From Nocardioides albus (GTDB lineage Bacteria; Actinomycetota; Actinomycetes; Propionibacteriales; Nocardioidaceae): a DNA stretch of 64,000 bases. Under the pieces are notes generated by a model. That model made no database searches, was not told the origin of the DNA, and worked only from the letters and a program-made list of their open reading frames with translations. Below, piece by piece: positions 1 to 7,973 of this stretch; the first letter of the stretch is position 1, and each line of letters begins with the position of its first letter. The translations under genes were made by a program, and so were the position numbers. Location of the stretch: contig NZ_BMQT01000004.1 of the NCBI RefSeq assembly GCF_014648255.1, forward strand, positions 372,001 through 436,000. The letters run 5' to 3'.

Positions 1-1218
1 CGCCGCGAGGCGGTCGCCGAATGGGCGGACCTCCGACCCCAGGTAGAGCACGTAGCCGGCGCGGAACTTCTCGCCGTACTTGTCACGCATCCAGGCCAGA
101 TGCTTGAACGAGTCGGTTTTGGCGGTCGCGCTGGCCTTGACCTCGATGGCGACGATGCTGCCGTCACGCTTGGTGAGGACGAAGTCGACCTCGCGGCCCT
201 CCCGATCTCGAAAGTAGTTGAGGTTCGCTCGCGCGGTGCTGGTGGTGAGCTGGCGGGTGAGCTCGGTGAAGACGAGGGTCTCGACGAGCTGGCCGGCCTG
301 CGGGTGTCCGGGCTCGGCGACGCTCTCGTCGACCCCCAGCAGGGACGCGGCCAACCCCGAGTCGGTCACGTAAGCCTTGGGGGTCTTGATCAGCCTAGAG
401 CTGAGATTGGTAGACCATGCTGGAAGCCGGGCCGCGAGGAACACGATCTCGAGGTAGTTGAGGTAGTCGCGCACGGTGTTCTGTGCGAGATTCAGGCTCT
501 TCGCCAGGTCGCCCTGAACCAGTTGGCCACCGGAGCGTGCTGCGACCAGGCCCAGCAACTGTGGCACGGCGCTCGCGTTGCGGATGTCGGCGAAGCTCGC
601 CACGTCGCGCAGCGTCACCGTCGAGACGTAGGAGTCGAACCAGGCATCGCGGACGGACTCGGGGACACGGATCGCCTCGGGGTAGCCACCTGATCGGATC
701 AGTTCGAAGTAGTCGTCCCGGCCCCAGGTCGAGACCAGGTCGCGAGACGCGAACGTCGCGGGGTCGAAGAGGGCCGCGGGCGTGTCGGCGACTGAGCCGG
801 TGCGTTCGGCGGCACTCAACGGCCACAGGTCGAGGAAGACAGCACGGCCTGCCAATGACTCCGAAAGAGTCGGGACGGTCAGGAACCTGGACGACCCGGA
901 CAGGATGAACTGGCCCGGTGAGTTGTCATTGTCGGCGCACTCCTTGATGGCCAGAAGGAGATCATTTCCGCCTCGTTGGACCTCGTCGATGACCCGAGGT
1001 CGAGCGCCGAACGAGGCATAGCCGGCAGGATCCTGGCGGGCGGTGTTCAATGTTGTCGGGTCGTCCAGGGTGGCGTAGGACCCGGATCCTTCGGCGTGCA
1101 GAGTGCGGAGCAACGTCGTCTTGCCTGCTTGCCGCGGTCCGCCGACGACAACGATCCGAAACGTCCCGGTCAGCTCTCGGAGCCGGTCGAGTGCGGGACG
1201 CGGGAGGATGGCATTCAC
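1..1218 (-). CDS. AAA+ ATPase with DUF4143 C-terminal domain (3' end cut by window)
   Basis: The reading frame is open from a GTG at 1218 to the window edge (406 codons, no stop), so the C-terminus is missing. The N-terminus carries a Walker A loop (GGPRQAGKTT, residues 26-35), a Walker B-like IDEVQ (77-81) and a sensor-type LSGSS (106-110), as in the AAA_14 family. The second half matches the DUF4143 layout, including a PD-(D/E)xK-like EVDFVL...IEVKAS segment near residues 345-361. Family members are soluble ATPases of unclear role, often treated as orphan toxin-like or restriction-like proteins. No ATG lies upstream in frame. The gene is divergent from the helicase gene and has a conspicuous inverted-repeat block directly upstream, suggesting autoregulation. 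The family call is solid; function is unknown. Confidence 0.85.
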   Translation of the reverse strand, partial: MNAILPRPALDRLRELTGTFRIVVVGGPRQAGKTTLLRTLHAEGSGSYATLDDPTTLNTARQDPAGYASFGARPRVIDEVQRGGNDLLLAIKECADNDNSPGQFILSGSSRFLTVPTLSESLAGRAVFLDLWPLSAAERTGSVADTPAALFDPATFASRDLVSTWGRDDYFELIRSGGYPEAIRVPESVRDAWFDSYVSTVTLRDVASFADIRNASAVPQLLGLVAARSGGQLVQGDLAKSLNLAQNTVRDYLNYLEIVFLAARLPAWSTNLSSRLIKTPKAYVTDSGLAASLLGVDESVAEPGHPQAGQLVETLVFTELTRQLTTSTARANLNYFRDREGREVDFVLTKRDGSIVAIEVKASATAKTDSFKHLAWMRDKYGEKFRAGYVLYLGSEVRPFGDRLAA

Positions 1219-1227
1219 AAACCCAGC

Positions 1228-1291
1228 ATATCCGCAGATCTGAATGCTATTGATAGATCTGCGGAGTTCTTAGGTTCAGATCTGCGGATAT
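1228..1291. promoter_or_regulatory. Inverted-repeat operator block upstream of the DUF4143 ATPase
   Basis: A perfect 17-bp inverted repeat (arms 1228-1244 and 1275-1291) encloses a third partial copy at 1252-1265. All three share the core AGATCTGCGG or its complement, with AGATCT at 1236, 1255 and 1278. The block begins 10 bp upstream of the GTG start. This is the layout expected for a binding site controlling the ATPase gene, and perhaps the divergent helicase gene. Confidence 0.6.
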
Positions 1292-1416
1292 TTGACGTCC
1301 GCGCGGATGGTCGACGACTTGGAGCAGTGAAGCGCCGCGTACGGATCGCTTTCTTGTCGAGCGTAAGTGACGGGGCCCACCGCGCCGAGAAATGCATAGA
1401 ACGTGCTATATGGGCC

Positions 1417-1422
1417 TACCGT
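1417..1422 (+). promoter_or_regulatory. Putative -10 box (TACCGT) of a leaderless helicase transcript
   Basis: TACCGT fits the actinobacterial TAnnnT pattern and ends six bases before the GTG start at 1429, the spacing that would make the start codon the first base of the mRNA. GGAGG directly abuts the GTG, which is too close to act as a normal ribosome site. No clear -35 is visible. The identical hexamer with identical spacing precedes the SDR gene (10527-10532). Confidence 0.35.
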
Positions 1423-1428
1423 TGGAGG

Positions 1429-3282
1429 GTGAGCACCGACCCTGAATCTGCCGTATCCACTACTCCCGCGCCCGAAGAGGCGAGCGCGCCGAGCGCGGAG
1501 GCTGAGCAGGGTCCGACGTTCGACTCACTCGGTCTCTCCGACAGCGTCCTCGGCGCGGTGAAGGCTCTCGGCTACGAGACGCCGAGCGCCATCCAGGCCG
1601 CGACGATCCCCTCGCTGCTCGAGGGGCGTGACGTCGTCGGTCTCGCGCAGACCGGCACCGGGAAGACCGCCGCGTTCGCGCTGCCGGTGCTCTCCAATCT
1701 CGACATCCATCAGAACGCGCCCCAGGCGCTGGTGCTCGCGCCGACGCGTGAGCTGGCCCTGCAGGTGTGCGAAGCGTTCGAGCGCTACGCGGCCAACCTC
1801 GACGGCGTACGCATCCTGCCGGTCTACGGCGGCCAGGGTTACGGCCCGCAGCTGACCGCGCTCCGCCGCGGCGTCCATGTCGTCGTCGGCACCCCCGGCC
1901 GGATCATGGACCACCTCGAGAAGGGCACGCTGGACCTGTCCCAGCTGCGCTTCCTGGTGCTCGACGAGGCCGACGAGATGCTCAACATGGGCTTCGCCGA
2001 GGACGTCGAGACGATCCTCGCCGAGACGCCTGAGGACAAGCAGGTCGCGCTCTTCTCCGCGACGATGCCCGCGCAGATCCGCCGGCTGTCGAAGAAGTAC
2101 CTTCGCGACGCGAAGGAGATCTCGGTCAAGGCGAAGACCCAGACCGCCACGAACATCACCCAGCGCTACCTGATGGTGTCCTACCCCCAGAAGGTCGACG
2201 CGCTGACCCGCATCCTCGAGGTCGAGAACTTCGAGGGCATGATCGTCTTCACGCGCACCAAGTCCGAGACCGAGTCGCTGGCCGAGAAGCTCCGCGCGCG
2301 AGGTTTCCTGGCCACCGCGATCAACGGTGACATCGCTCAGAACCAGCGTGAGAAGACCGTCAACCAGCTCAAGGACGGCTCGCTGGACATCCTGGTCGCG
2401 ACCGACGTCGCGGCCCGTGGTCTGGACGTCGAGCGGATCTCGCACGTGGTCAACTACGACCTGCCGACGGATGTCGAGGCGTACGTCCACCGCATCGGCC
2501 GCACCGGGCGCGCGGGCCGCACCGGCGACGCGATCTCGTTCGTCACCCCGCGTGAGCGGTGGCTGCTGCGCGCCATCGAGAAGCACACCAAGGCTCAGCC
2601 CGTGCAGATGCAGCTGCCGTCGGTCGACGAGGTCAACGCGACCCGCCTCTCGCGCTTCGATGACGGCATCACGGCCGCGCTCCAGGAAGCCGAGCGCATC
2701 GAGTTCTTCCGCGACGTGGTGCGCCACTACGTCGAGGAGCACGACGTCCCCGAGGTCGACGTGGCCGCCGCTCTGGCTGCCGTGCTCCACGGTGAGGAGC
2801 CGCTGCTGCTCGACCCGGAGCCGGCGAAGCCTGCCTACGACGACCGCCGCGGACGCCGTGACGACCGCGGTGGCGAGCGTGGCAGCGACCGTGGGCCCCG
2901 GCGCGAGACGGGGACGTCGCGTCACACCGGACAGCCGCTGGCGACGTACAAGATCCAGGTGGGCAAGCGCCACCGCGTCGAGCCGCGCCAGATCGTCGGC
3001 GCCATCGCCAACGAGGGCGGCCTGCGCCGTGCTGACTTCGGCAACATCTCCATCCGCAACGACTTCTCGCTCGTCGAGCTCCCCGCGGACCTGGCGCCCG
3101 AGACCTGGAAGGCGCTCGAGTCGACCCGTATCTCCGGCAAGCTCATCGAGCTCACCGAGGACTCCGGCGGCGGCCCTGTGCGTCGTTCCGGTGGTCGTTT
3201 CGACAAGGGCGGCCGACCGGGCAGCAGCTCCGACTCCGGTGAGCGTCCGCGCAAGCCTCGTCAGAAGCGCAAGTTCGACTGA
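1429..3282 (+). CDS. deaD: DEAD-box ATP-dependent RNA helicase
   Basis: 617-residue helicase of the DeaD/CsdA type, acting on structured RNA (ribosome assembly, mRNA decay, cold adaptation in the family). Visible motifs: Q-motif region from FDSLGL (31) to TPSAIQ (51-56), Walker A AQTGTGKT (73-80), PTREL (105-109), TPGR (155-158), DEAD (179-182), SAT (210-212) and HRIGRTGR (354-361). A DbpA-type RNA-binding domain (YKIQVGKRHRVEPRQIVGAI onward, about residues 503-570) follows an Arg/Gly/Asp-rich linker, and the tail is basic. The GTG at 1429 was chosen because conserved helicase sequence starts soon after it; the frame stays open upstream, but that part lacks family resemblance and overlaps the divergent control region. 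Confidence 0.93.
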   Translation: MSTDPESAVSTTPAPEEASAPSAEAEQGPTFDSLGLSDSVLGAVKALGYETPSAIQAATIPSLLEGRDVVGLAQTGTGKTAAFALPVLSNLDIHQNAPQALVLAPTRELALQVCEAFERYAANLDGVRILPVYGGQGYGPQLTALRRGVHVVVGTPGRIMDHLEKGTLDLSQLRFLVLDEADEMLNMGFAEDVETILAETPEDKQVALFSATMPAQIRRLSKKYLRDAKEISVKAKTQTATNITQRYLMVSYPQKVDALTRILEVENFEGMIVFTRTKSETESLAEKLRARGFLATAINGDIAQNQREKTVNQLKDGSLDILVATDVAARGLDVERISHVVNYDLPTDVEAYVHRIGRTGRAGRTGDAISFVTPRERWLLRAIEKHTKAQPVQMQLPSVDEVNATRLSRFDDGITAALQEAERIEFFRDVVRHYVEEHDVPEVDVAAALAAVLHGEEPLLLDPEPAKPAYDDRRGRRDDRGGERGSDRGPRRETGTSRHTGQPLATYKIQVGKRHRVEPRQIVGAIANEGGLRRADFGNISIRNDFSLVELPADLAPETWKALESTRISGKLIELTEDSGGGPVRRSGGRFDKGGRPGSSSDSGERPRKPRQKRKFD

Positions 3283-3283
3283 C

Positions 3284-3394
3284 CCGAGACGTCACCGCCG
3301 TCGGCCGAAGCGTCACGCGCGTCGGCCGACCGGTCACGTCGTGACGTCTCGGGCGACGGGCGTGACGCTTCGGGCGACGGGCGTGACGCTTCGG
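3284..3394. repeat. 21-bp-unit palindromic array (CCGAGACGTCAC family), copy 1
   Basis: This array fills the whole gap between two convergent genes. Two full 21-bp units in one orientation (3284-3304, 3305-3325) and a partial third are followed by two units in the opposite orientation (3342-3362, 3363-3383) and a partial third that runs into the neighbouring stop codon. The core is CCGARRCGTCAC and its complement GTGACGYYTCGG. The RNA could fold into a long imperfect hairpin and so may terminate transcription from both sides. Confidence 0.75.
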
Positions 3395-4033
3395 CTAGCA
3401 GGCGGCGAGGGTGCGCTGGGCCGAGAGGGCGACCAGGGCGAACGGTGCTGCCATGAGGGCGATCGCGCTGAGCGCCAAGGTCACGGTGAGGCCGCCGGTC
3501 AGGACCAGCATCGTGAAGCCGATCAACGGCACGGCCATCGCCGTGGCCAGGGACCATGCTGCGGTCAGCCGGGCCGTACGTCGCCCGATCCGCAGCCAGC
3601 GCTGACCGATCGCGGTCGCAGCCAAGGCGATGACGGCGCCGATGGCGCCTGCTGTGCCGACGTACCCGATGACGAGGTCGAGGGCATGGAACAGGCCGGT
3701 GTCCGGAGCGGTCGAGTGCGCGGTCGCGCCGAGGTCGATCCCGCCGTCCCACAGGAAGGCCTGGGGGATCATGACGAGGACGAGCAGAGCGGCCGTACGT
3801 CGGGCGGCCCCGATCGCGACGGTGTCGCGGAAGCCGGGAGCGATGACGTCGACGGCGCCGAAGTCACGGAGCGCGAGGGCTTCGGCCTCGGCGGTCGTGT
3901 AGCCCGCCCGGGTGTAGGCCTCGGTCGCATCCTCGAGGTGGTCGCCGGCCTCACGCAGCAGGTCGCGGCGGGTCCAGCTCGGGCCTGGGATGGCGGCGCG
4001 CAGGTCCGCAAGGTAGACGTCGACGGCGCTCAT
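3395..4033 (-). CDS. HAAS-domain integral membrane protein
   Basis: 212 residues. The first ~60 (DVYLADLRAAIPG ... HLEDATEAY) match the HAAS/permease-prefix signalling domain found on membrane proteins encoded beside PadR regulators. About four hydrophobic segments follow, from TAALLVLVMIPQAFLW to the C-terminus. The start is the ATG at 4033, where the family's N-terminal domain begins; the longer frame to 4069 adds unrelated residues. It lies downstream of padR on the same strand, separated by a 21-bp tandem repeat, and probably works with or under that regulator. The biochemical role is not known. Confidence 0.8.
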   Translation of the reverse strand: MSAVDVYLADLRAAIPGPSWTRRDLLREAGDHLEDATEAYTRAGYTTAEAEALALRDFGAVDVIAPGFRDTVAIGAARRTAALLVLVMIPQAFLWDGGIDLGATAHSTAPDTGLFHALDLVIGYVGTAGAIGAVIALAATAIGQRWLRIGRRTARLTAAWSLATAMAVPLIGFTMLVLTGGLTVTLALSAIALMAAPFALVALSAQRTLAAC

Positions 4034-4122
4034 GGTCCCATCTTCGCCGCGGTGCGGTGTCCACCACATCAGGGAACCCCCTGAATCGAGCTCGTCGCAC
4101 GTGCGATCTCGGTCACCATCAC

Positions 4123-4200
4123 TGCCGTCTCGGCCGACGGGGATGACGTCTCGGCCGACGCGAGTGACGTCTCGGCCGACGCGAGTGACGTCTCGGCAGG
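4123..4200. repeat. Tandem 21-bp direct repeats (TGACGTCTCGGCCGACG family), copy 2
   Basis: Four head-to-tail units begin at 4123, 4144, 4165 and 4186; the two middle ones are identical and the last is truncated. The repeat unit is the reverse complement of the CCGAGACGTCA unit seen at 3284-3394. Here all copies face one way, lying between padR and the HAAS gene on the same strand. Confidence 0.8.
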
Positions 4201-4202
4201 GG

Positions 4203-4523
4203 TCAGGCCTCGCCGAGGACGCCGGAGACGACCTGGGAGAAGGTCCGCCACTCCTGGCGGTGGGCGGCGAGGGCGCTGCGGCCGGCGGAGGAGAGCTCGT
4301 AGGTGCGGCGTTTGCGGCCGCCGACCTCGGACCACGAGCTGTCGAGGTATCCCGCCTTCTCCAGACGGCGTAGGGCCGGGTAGATGGTGCCGGTGGGGAG
4401 GTCGAGCTCGCCGCCGCTGCGGGCGCTCAGGGCCTCGATGATCGCGTAGCCGTGGAGGGGCTGCTTCTCGACGACGGCCAGGATCAGCGAGTCGAGGTGG
4501 CCACGGAGTGCGTCGGCTTTCAT
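4203..4523 (-). CDS. PadR-family transcriptional regulator
   Basis: 106-residue winged-helix protein of the short PadR-s2 class. The DNA-binding part spans residues 1-80 (SLILAVVEKQPLHGYAIIEAL, TGTIYPALRRLEKAGYL, RKRRTYELSSAGR) followed by a short helix. It is divergent from the MMPL exporter with an 88-bp shared promoter region, and followed on its own strand by the HAAS protein. By family habit it most likely represses the exporter and itself and is released by a small hydrophobic ligand. Start ATG at 4523. Confidence 0.9.
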   Translation of the reverse strand: MKADALRGHLDSLILAVVEKQPLHGYAIIEALSARSGGELDLPTGTIYPALRRLEKAGYLDSSWSEVGGRKRRTYELSSAGRSALAAHRQEWRTFSQVVSGVLGEA

Positions 4524-4611
4524 GTAGACAGCCTACACAGTCCGGCGTACATTGCCTTCATACATGTTGCCTGGCTACCTATAGCCAGACGAGACACGAC
4601 AGGAGACTTTG
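4524..4611. promoter_or_regulatory. padR-mmpL divergent control region
   Basis: This 88-bp gap holds two inverted repeats. GTAG-acagc-CTAC overlaps the padR start (4524-4536). CTGGCTA-ccta-TAGCCAG lies at 4571-4588. Both are candidate PadR operators. AGGAGA at 4601-4606 is the ribosome site for the exporter. Confidence 0.45.
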
Positions 4612-6705
4612 ATGACCACACAGACGACGATGTCGAGACCCAGTCCGCTGCGGCGGCTGGCGATCTTCTCCCAACGCCATCACTGGACCGCGCTGCTGCT
4701 GTGGGTGGTCGTGCTCGTCGGCGTGACGGCCGCGGCCCAGGGCATCGGCGACGACTACCGCAACTCCTTCGACATCCCGGGGACCCAGTCCCAGGAGATG
4801 GCCGATCTCCAGGCGAAGCACGGCGAGTCGACCGGCGACGAGGTGCGCGCGGTCATCCACGACGAGCGCGGCTGGAACACCGACCAGCAGGCCGTGGACG
4901 AGCTGCTCGCCGACCTCGCCGAGGTCCCGCACGTCGAGTCCGTGGAGCCGGCGGATCCGCAGCGCGGGTCGGTGAGCGATGACGGTACGACGGCGCTGGT
5001 CACGATCGTGATGGATGCCGAGGCCGGTGAGCTCCCGACGAGCGCCTACGAGCCCTTCCTCGAGATCGCGAACGAGACGAGCACCGACGATCTCCAGGTC
5101 GAGATGGCGGGCGACTCGATGCGCGAGGTGAACGAGGGCGAGGGCGGCAGCTCGGAAGGCATCGGGATGCTCGCCGCGCTGGTGATCATGCTCTTCATGT
5201 TCGGCTCGTTCCTGGCCGCGAGCCTGCCGCTGATCACCGCGATCTTCGCGGTCGGCACGACGTTCGGCGTGGTCACGCTGCTGTCCCACGTGACCACGAT
5301 CCCCGACTACACCGCGCCGATGCTGATGCTCGTCGGGCTCGGCGTCGGCATCGACTACGCCCTGCTGGTCTTCTCGCGCTATCGCAGCGAGCTGCTCGGC
5401 GGCGCCACGCGTGAGGACGCCACCTCGACCGCGATCGACACGGCCGGCCGCTCGGTCCTCTTCGCCGGCGTCAGCGTGATCCTGGCGCTGTGCGGCCTCT
5501 ACGTGCTGCAGCTGACCTCGATCCAGGGCGTCGTGCTCGGCGTCGCCCTCACCGTCCTGATGACGATGCTCGCCGCGGTCACCTTGCTCCCGTCACTGCT
5601 GACGCTGTTCGGCAAGCGCCTGGAGAAGTCCGTACGCCGCCACGCGGCCCGTTCCCGCCGCGAGCCCGGCCGCCGCTGGCGTGCCTGGGCCGACGGCGTC
5701 CAGCGACACCCGTGGGCCGCGCTGATCGTCTCGTTGGTTGCTCTCGGTGCCCTCGCCTTCCCGGTCTTCAGCCTCCAGCTCGGCTTCGCCGACGCCGGCA
5801 ACGACGACACGTCCTCGACCACCCGAAAGGCCTATGACCTGGTCAGCGACAAGTTCGGCCCCGGCGCCAACGGCCCGCTCGTCATCATGACCGAGGGCTC
5901 GCAGGAGCAGGCGGGCGCGGCGTACGAGGAGCTCCAGACGTACGCAGGTGTGGCCGCCGTGACGCCGCCGCGGCCGTCTGCCGACGGTGCGGTGTTCACG
6001 TCGATCGCCTTCCCGGAGACCGGTCCGCAGGACCCTGAGACCACCGAGCTGGTGAAGGATCTCCGGAAGGATCTCGGCGGCGACGTGCTCGTGGGCGGCT
6101 CGACCGCGGCGCTGATCGACTACTCGGACGCGGTCGCGAAGAAGCTGCCGCTCTTCATCGGGCTGGTCGTCGGGCTCTCCGCGCTGCTGCTGATGTGCGT
6201 CTTCCGCTCCGTCGCTGTGGCGATCAAGGCGGCGATCCTCAACCTCATCTCGATCGGTGCCTCGATGGGCGCGATGACGTACGTCTTCCAGGAGGGGCTG
6301 CTCGGGGTCGAGCCCGGTCCGATCGAGGCGTTCCTGCCGGTGATGACCTTCGCGATCGTCTTCGGGCTCTCGATGGACTACGAGGTCTTCCTGATCTCGC
6401 GGATGCGCGAGGAGTGGCTGCGCAGCGGCGACGCCCAAGAGGCGGTGCGGGAGGGACTGGCGCACACCGGTGGCGTCATCACCGCGGCTGGCGCGATCAT
6501 GGTCGTGGTCTTCGGTGCCTTCTGGTTCAGCCCGGACCGGATGCTGCAGGAGATGGGCTTCGTGATGGCGGTCGCGGTGCTCTTGGATGCGGTCGTGGTG
6601 CGATGCCTCGTCGTGCCCGCGGTGATGCGGCTGCTCGGGACCCGTGCTTGGTGGCTGCCGAGGTGGCTCGACCGGATCCTGCCGCGGCTGCAGCACGTCG
6701 ACTGA
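4612..6705 (+). CDS. MMPL-family (RND superfamily) transporter
   Basis: 697 residues with the duplicated MMPL layout: a membrane segment near 27-43, an extracytoplasmic loop, five or six helices, a cytoplasmic linker rich in Arg (about 340-365), then a second copy. Each half has the GxxxDY proton-relay motif (GVGIDYALLVFSRY near residue 248 and GLSMDYEVFLISRM near 589). The C-terminus lacks the long cytoplasmic domain of mycobacterial MmpL3. Such proteins export lipids or lipophilic drugs using the proton gradient. ATG at 4612 was preferred over the TTG one codon upstream because AGGAGA sits at proper distance. Probably controlled by the divergent PadR. Confidence 0.92.
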   Translation: MTTQTTMSRPSPLRRLAIFSQRHHWTALLLWVVVLVGVTAAAQGIGDDYRNSFDIPGTQSQEMADLQAKHGESTGDEVRAVIHDERGWNTDQQAVDELLADLAEVPHVESVEPADPQRGSVSDDGTTALVTIVMDAEAGELPTSAYEPFLEIANETSTDDLQVEMAGDSMREVNEGEGGSSEGIGMLAALVIMLFMFGSFLAASLPLITAIFAVGTTFGVVTLLSHVTTIPDYTAPMLMLVGLGVGIDYALLVFSRYRSELLGGATREDATSTAIDTAGRSVLFAGVSVILALCGLYVLQLTSIQGVVLGVALTVLMTMLAAVTLLPSLLTLFGKRLEKSVRRHAARSRREPGRRWRAWADGVQRHPWAALIVSLVALGALAFPVFSLQLGFADAGNDDTSSTTRKAYDLVSDKFGPGANGPLVIMTEGSQEQAGAAYEELQTYAGVAAVTPPRPSADGAVFTSIAFPETGPQDPETTELVKDLRKDLGGDVLVGGSTAALIDYSDAVAKKLPLFIGLVVGLSALLLMCVFRSVAVAIKAAILNLISIGASMGAMTYVFQEGLLGVEPGPIEAFLPVMTFAIVFGLSMDYEVFLISRMREEWLRSGDAQEAVREGLAHTGGVITAAGAIMVVVFGAFWFSPDRMLQEMGFVMAVAVLLDAVVVRCLVVPAVMRLLGTRAWWLPRWLDRILPRLQHVD

Positions 6706-6841
6706 ACGCTGCGCTGCGATCTCTGAGCGGATTCCGGACGGTTACTTGGACGTGAAACAAATTTCCTGCGGGCGGACGTAAGGGCGCGTACAACCGAAGA
6801 GGAGGGCCGCCACCGGTGGCCCCTGGCTTTCGGGAGTTGCC

Positions 6842-7864
6842 ATGAACGGTTCGATCTTCCGCCTGTCCAAAGTCCGCCTCGCGGTCTCCCTCACCTCCAT
6901 CGCCCTTCTCGGCGCCGGCCTCGCCGTCGCCCCAGGCTCCCCGGCTTCAGCAGCCGGGGAGCCTTACGTCGCGCTCGGCGACTCGTACTCATCCGGGGTG
7001 GGCACCCGCAGCTACATCGCCGACGGCAGCCAGTGCAAACGGTCGACCCTGGCGTACCCGAGCCTGGTCGCCGCGGCGAAGAGCTACAGCCTCAACTTCC
7101 GCGCCTGCTCGGGCGCGGTCGTCGCCGACGTCATCAACAGCCAGCTCAGCGCGCTGTCCGCCTCCACCCGCTACGTGACGATCTCGGTCGGCGGCAACGA
7201 CGCCGGCTTCGCCGACGTGGTCACCGAGTGTGCTCTCCCCGCCTGGGCGAGCGACTGCGCGGCAGCGGTCGCGGGGGCGCAGAACTACATCCGCAACACC
7301 CTCTCCGGCAGTCTCGGGACGCTCTACTCCCGGATCCGATCGGCGGCGCCCAACGCCAAGGTGGTGGTCGTGGGCTACCCGAAGCTGTTCATGGGTGAGG
7401 ACTGCAACGCCCTGACCTGGTTCAGCCCGCAGGACGAAGCGATCCTCAACGACACCGCGGTTCTTCTCAACAACACCACGGCCTCGCGGGCGAGCGCTGC
7501 CGGGTTCACCTTCACGAACCCGATCAGCCGGTTCACCGGGCACGCCGTCTGTGACGACGTCGAGTGGATCAACGGGCTCTCCAACCCGATCGAGGAGTCC
7601 TACCACGCCAATGCCGCCGGTCATCGCGACGGCTACACGCCTCTGGTGAGCTCGCCGCTCACCGGTGCCGCTGTCACCGCGACGCCGGCCGTGGTGGCCG
7701 CCGCCGAGGCGACCGGCTCCGCGCAGGCCGTCAAGCAGAGGAAGTACGCCGCGCTCGACCGCCACATCGAGCCGAAGGTGTTCCAGCCGCCGACCCGGGA
7801 GCGGCTGCAGAAGCTCGCTGACCAGCGCGGGGTGGACCTGGACGCCTGGCTGGCGACGCACTGA
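6842..7864 (+). CDS. Secreted SGNH/GDSL esterase (lipase)
   Basis: 340 residues with a signal peptide (cleavage after ASA, about residue 37). Block I GDSYSSG lies at 46-52 (Ser48 nucleophile), block III SVGGNDAGF at 115-123, and the C-terminal block ESYHANAAGH at 252-261 supplies His255 with Glu252 as the likely acid. Cys pairs at 65/89, 130/139 and 188/237 match the three disulfides of Streptomyces-type extracellular SGNH esterases. A C-terminal extension of about 70 residues (Ala/Val-rich then charged) follows the catalytic domain. A GCCACCGGTGGC palindrome lies at 6809-6820, ahead of the ATG. It likely hydrolyses lipid or acyl esters outside the cell. Confidence 0.9.
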   Translation: MNGSIFRLSKVRLAVSLTSIALLGAGLAVAPGSPASAAGEPYVALGDSYSSGVGTRSYIADGSQCKRSTLAYPSLVAAAKSYSLNFRACSGAVVADVINSQLSALSASTRYVTISVGGNDAGFADVVTECALPAWASDCAAAVAGAQNYIRNTLSGSLGTLYSRIRSAAPNAKVVVVGYPKLFMGEDCNALTWFSPQDEAILNDTAVLLNNTTASRASAAGFTFTNPISRFTGHAVCDDVEWINGLSNPIEESYHANAAGHRDGYTPLVSSPLTGAAVTATPAVVAAAEATGSAQAVKQRKYAALDRHIEPKVFQPPTRERLQKLADQRGVDLDAWLATH

Positions 7865-7870
7865 CCGGTC

Positions 7871-7918
7871 GGTTGTGAAGCCGAGCGCGGCCCACTGGTC
7901 ACTCTCGGCTTCACAACC
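7871..7918. terminator. Hairpin terminator after the SGNH esterase
   Basis: A perfect 15-bp stem (7871-7885 with 7904-7918) and an 18-base loop, starting six bases after the stop codon. No T tract follows, which is usual in GC-rich actinobacteria. Confidence 0.7.
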
Positions 7919-7973
7919 TCCGCGTTGGAGGCGTGTAACCCAATCTTGGGGGCGAGGCTGATAGAACCGTCCC

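Noticed and set aside
1525..2973. Long open frame antisense to the helicase, and similar long antisense frames opposite putA, fadB, MMPL and the carboxylase genes
   Set aside because: High GC leaves other frames open; these translations are Arg/Asp/Val-rich without motifs and lie opposite genes with full catalytic signatures.
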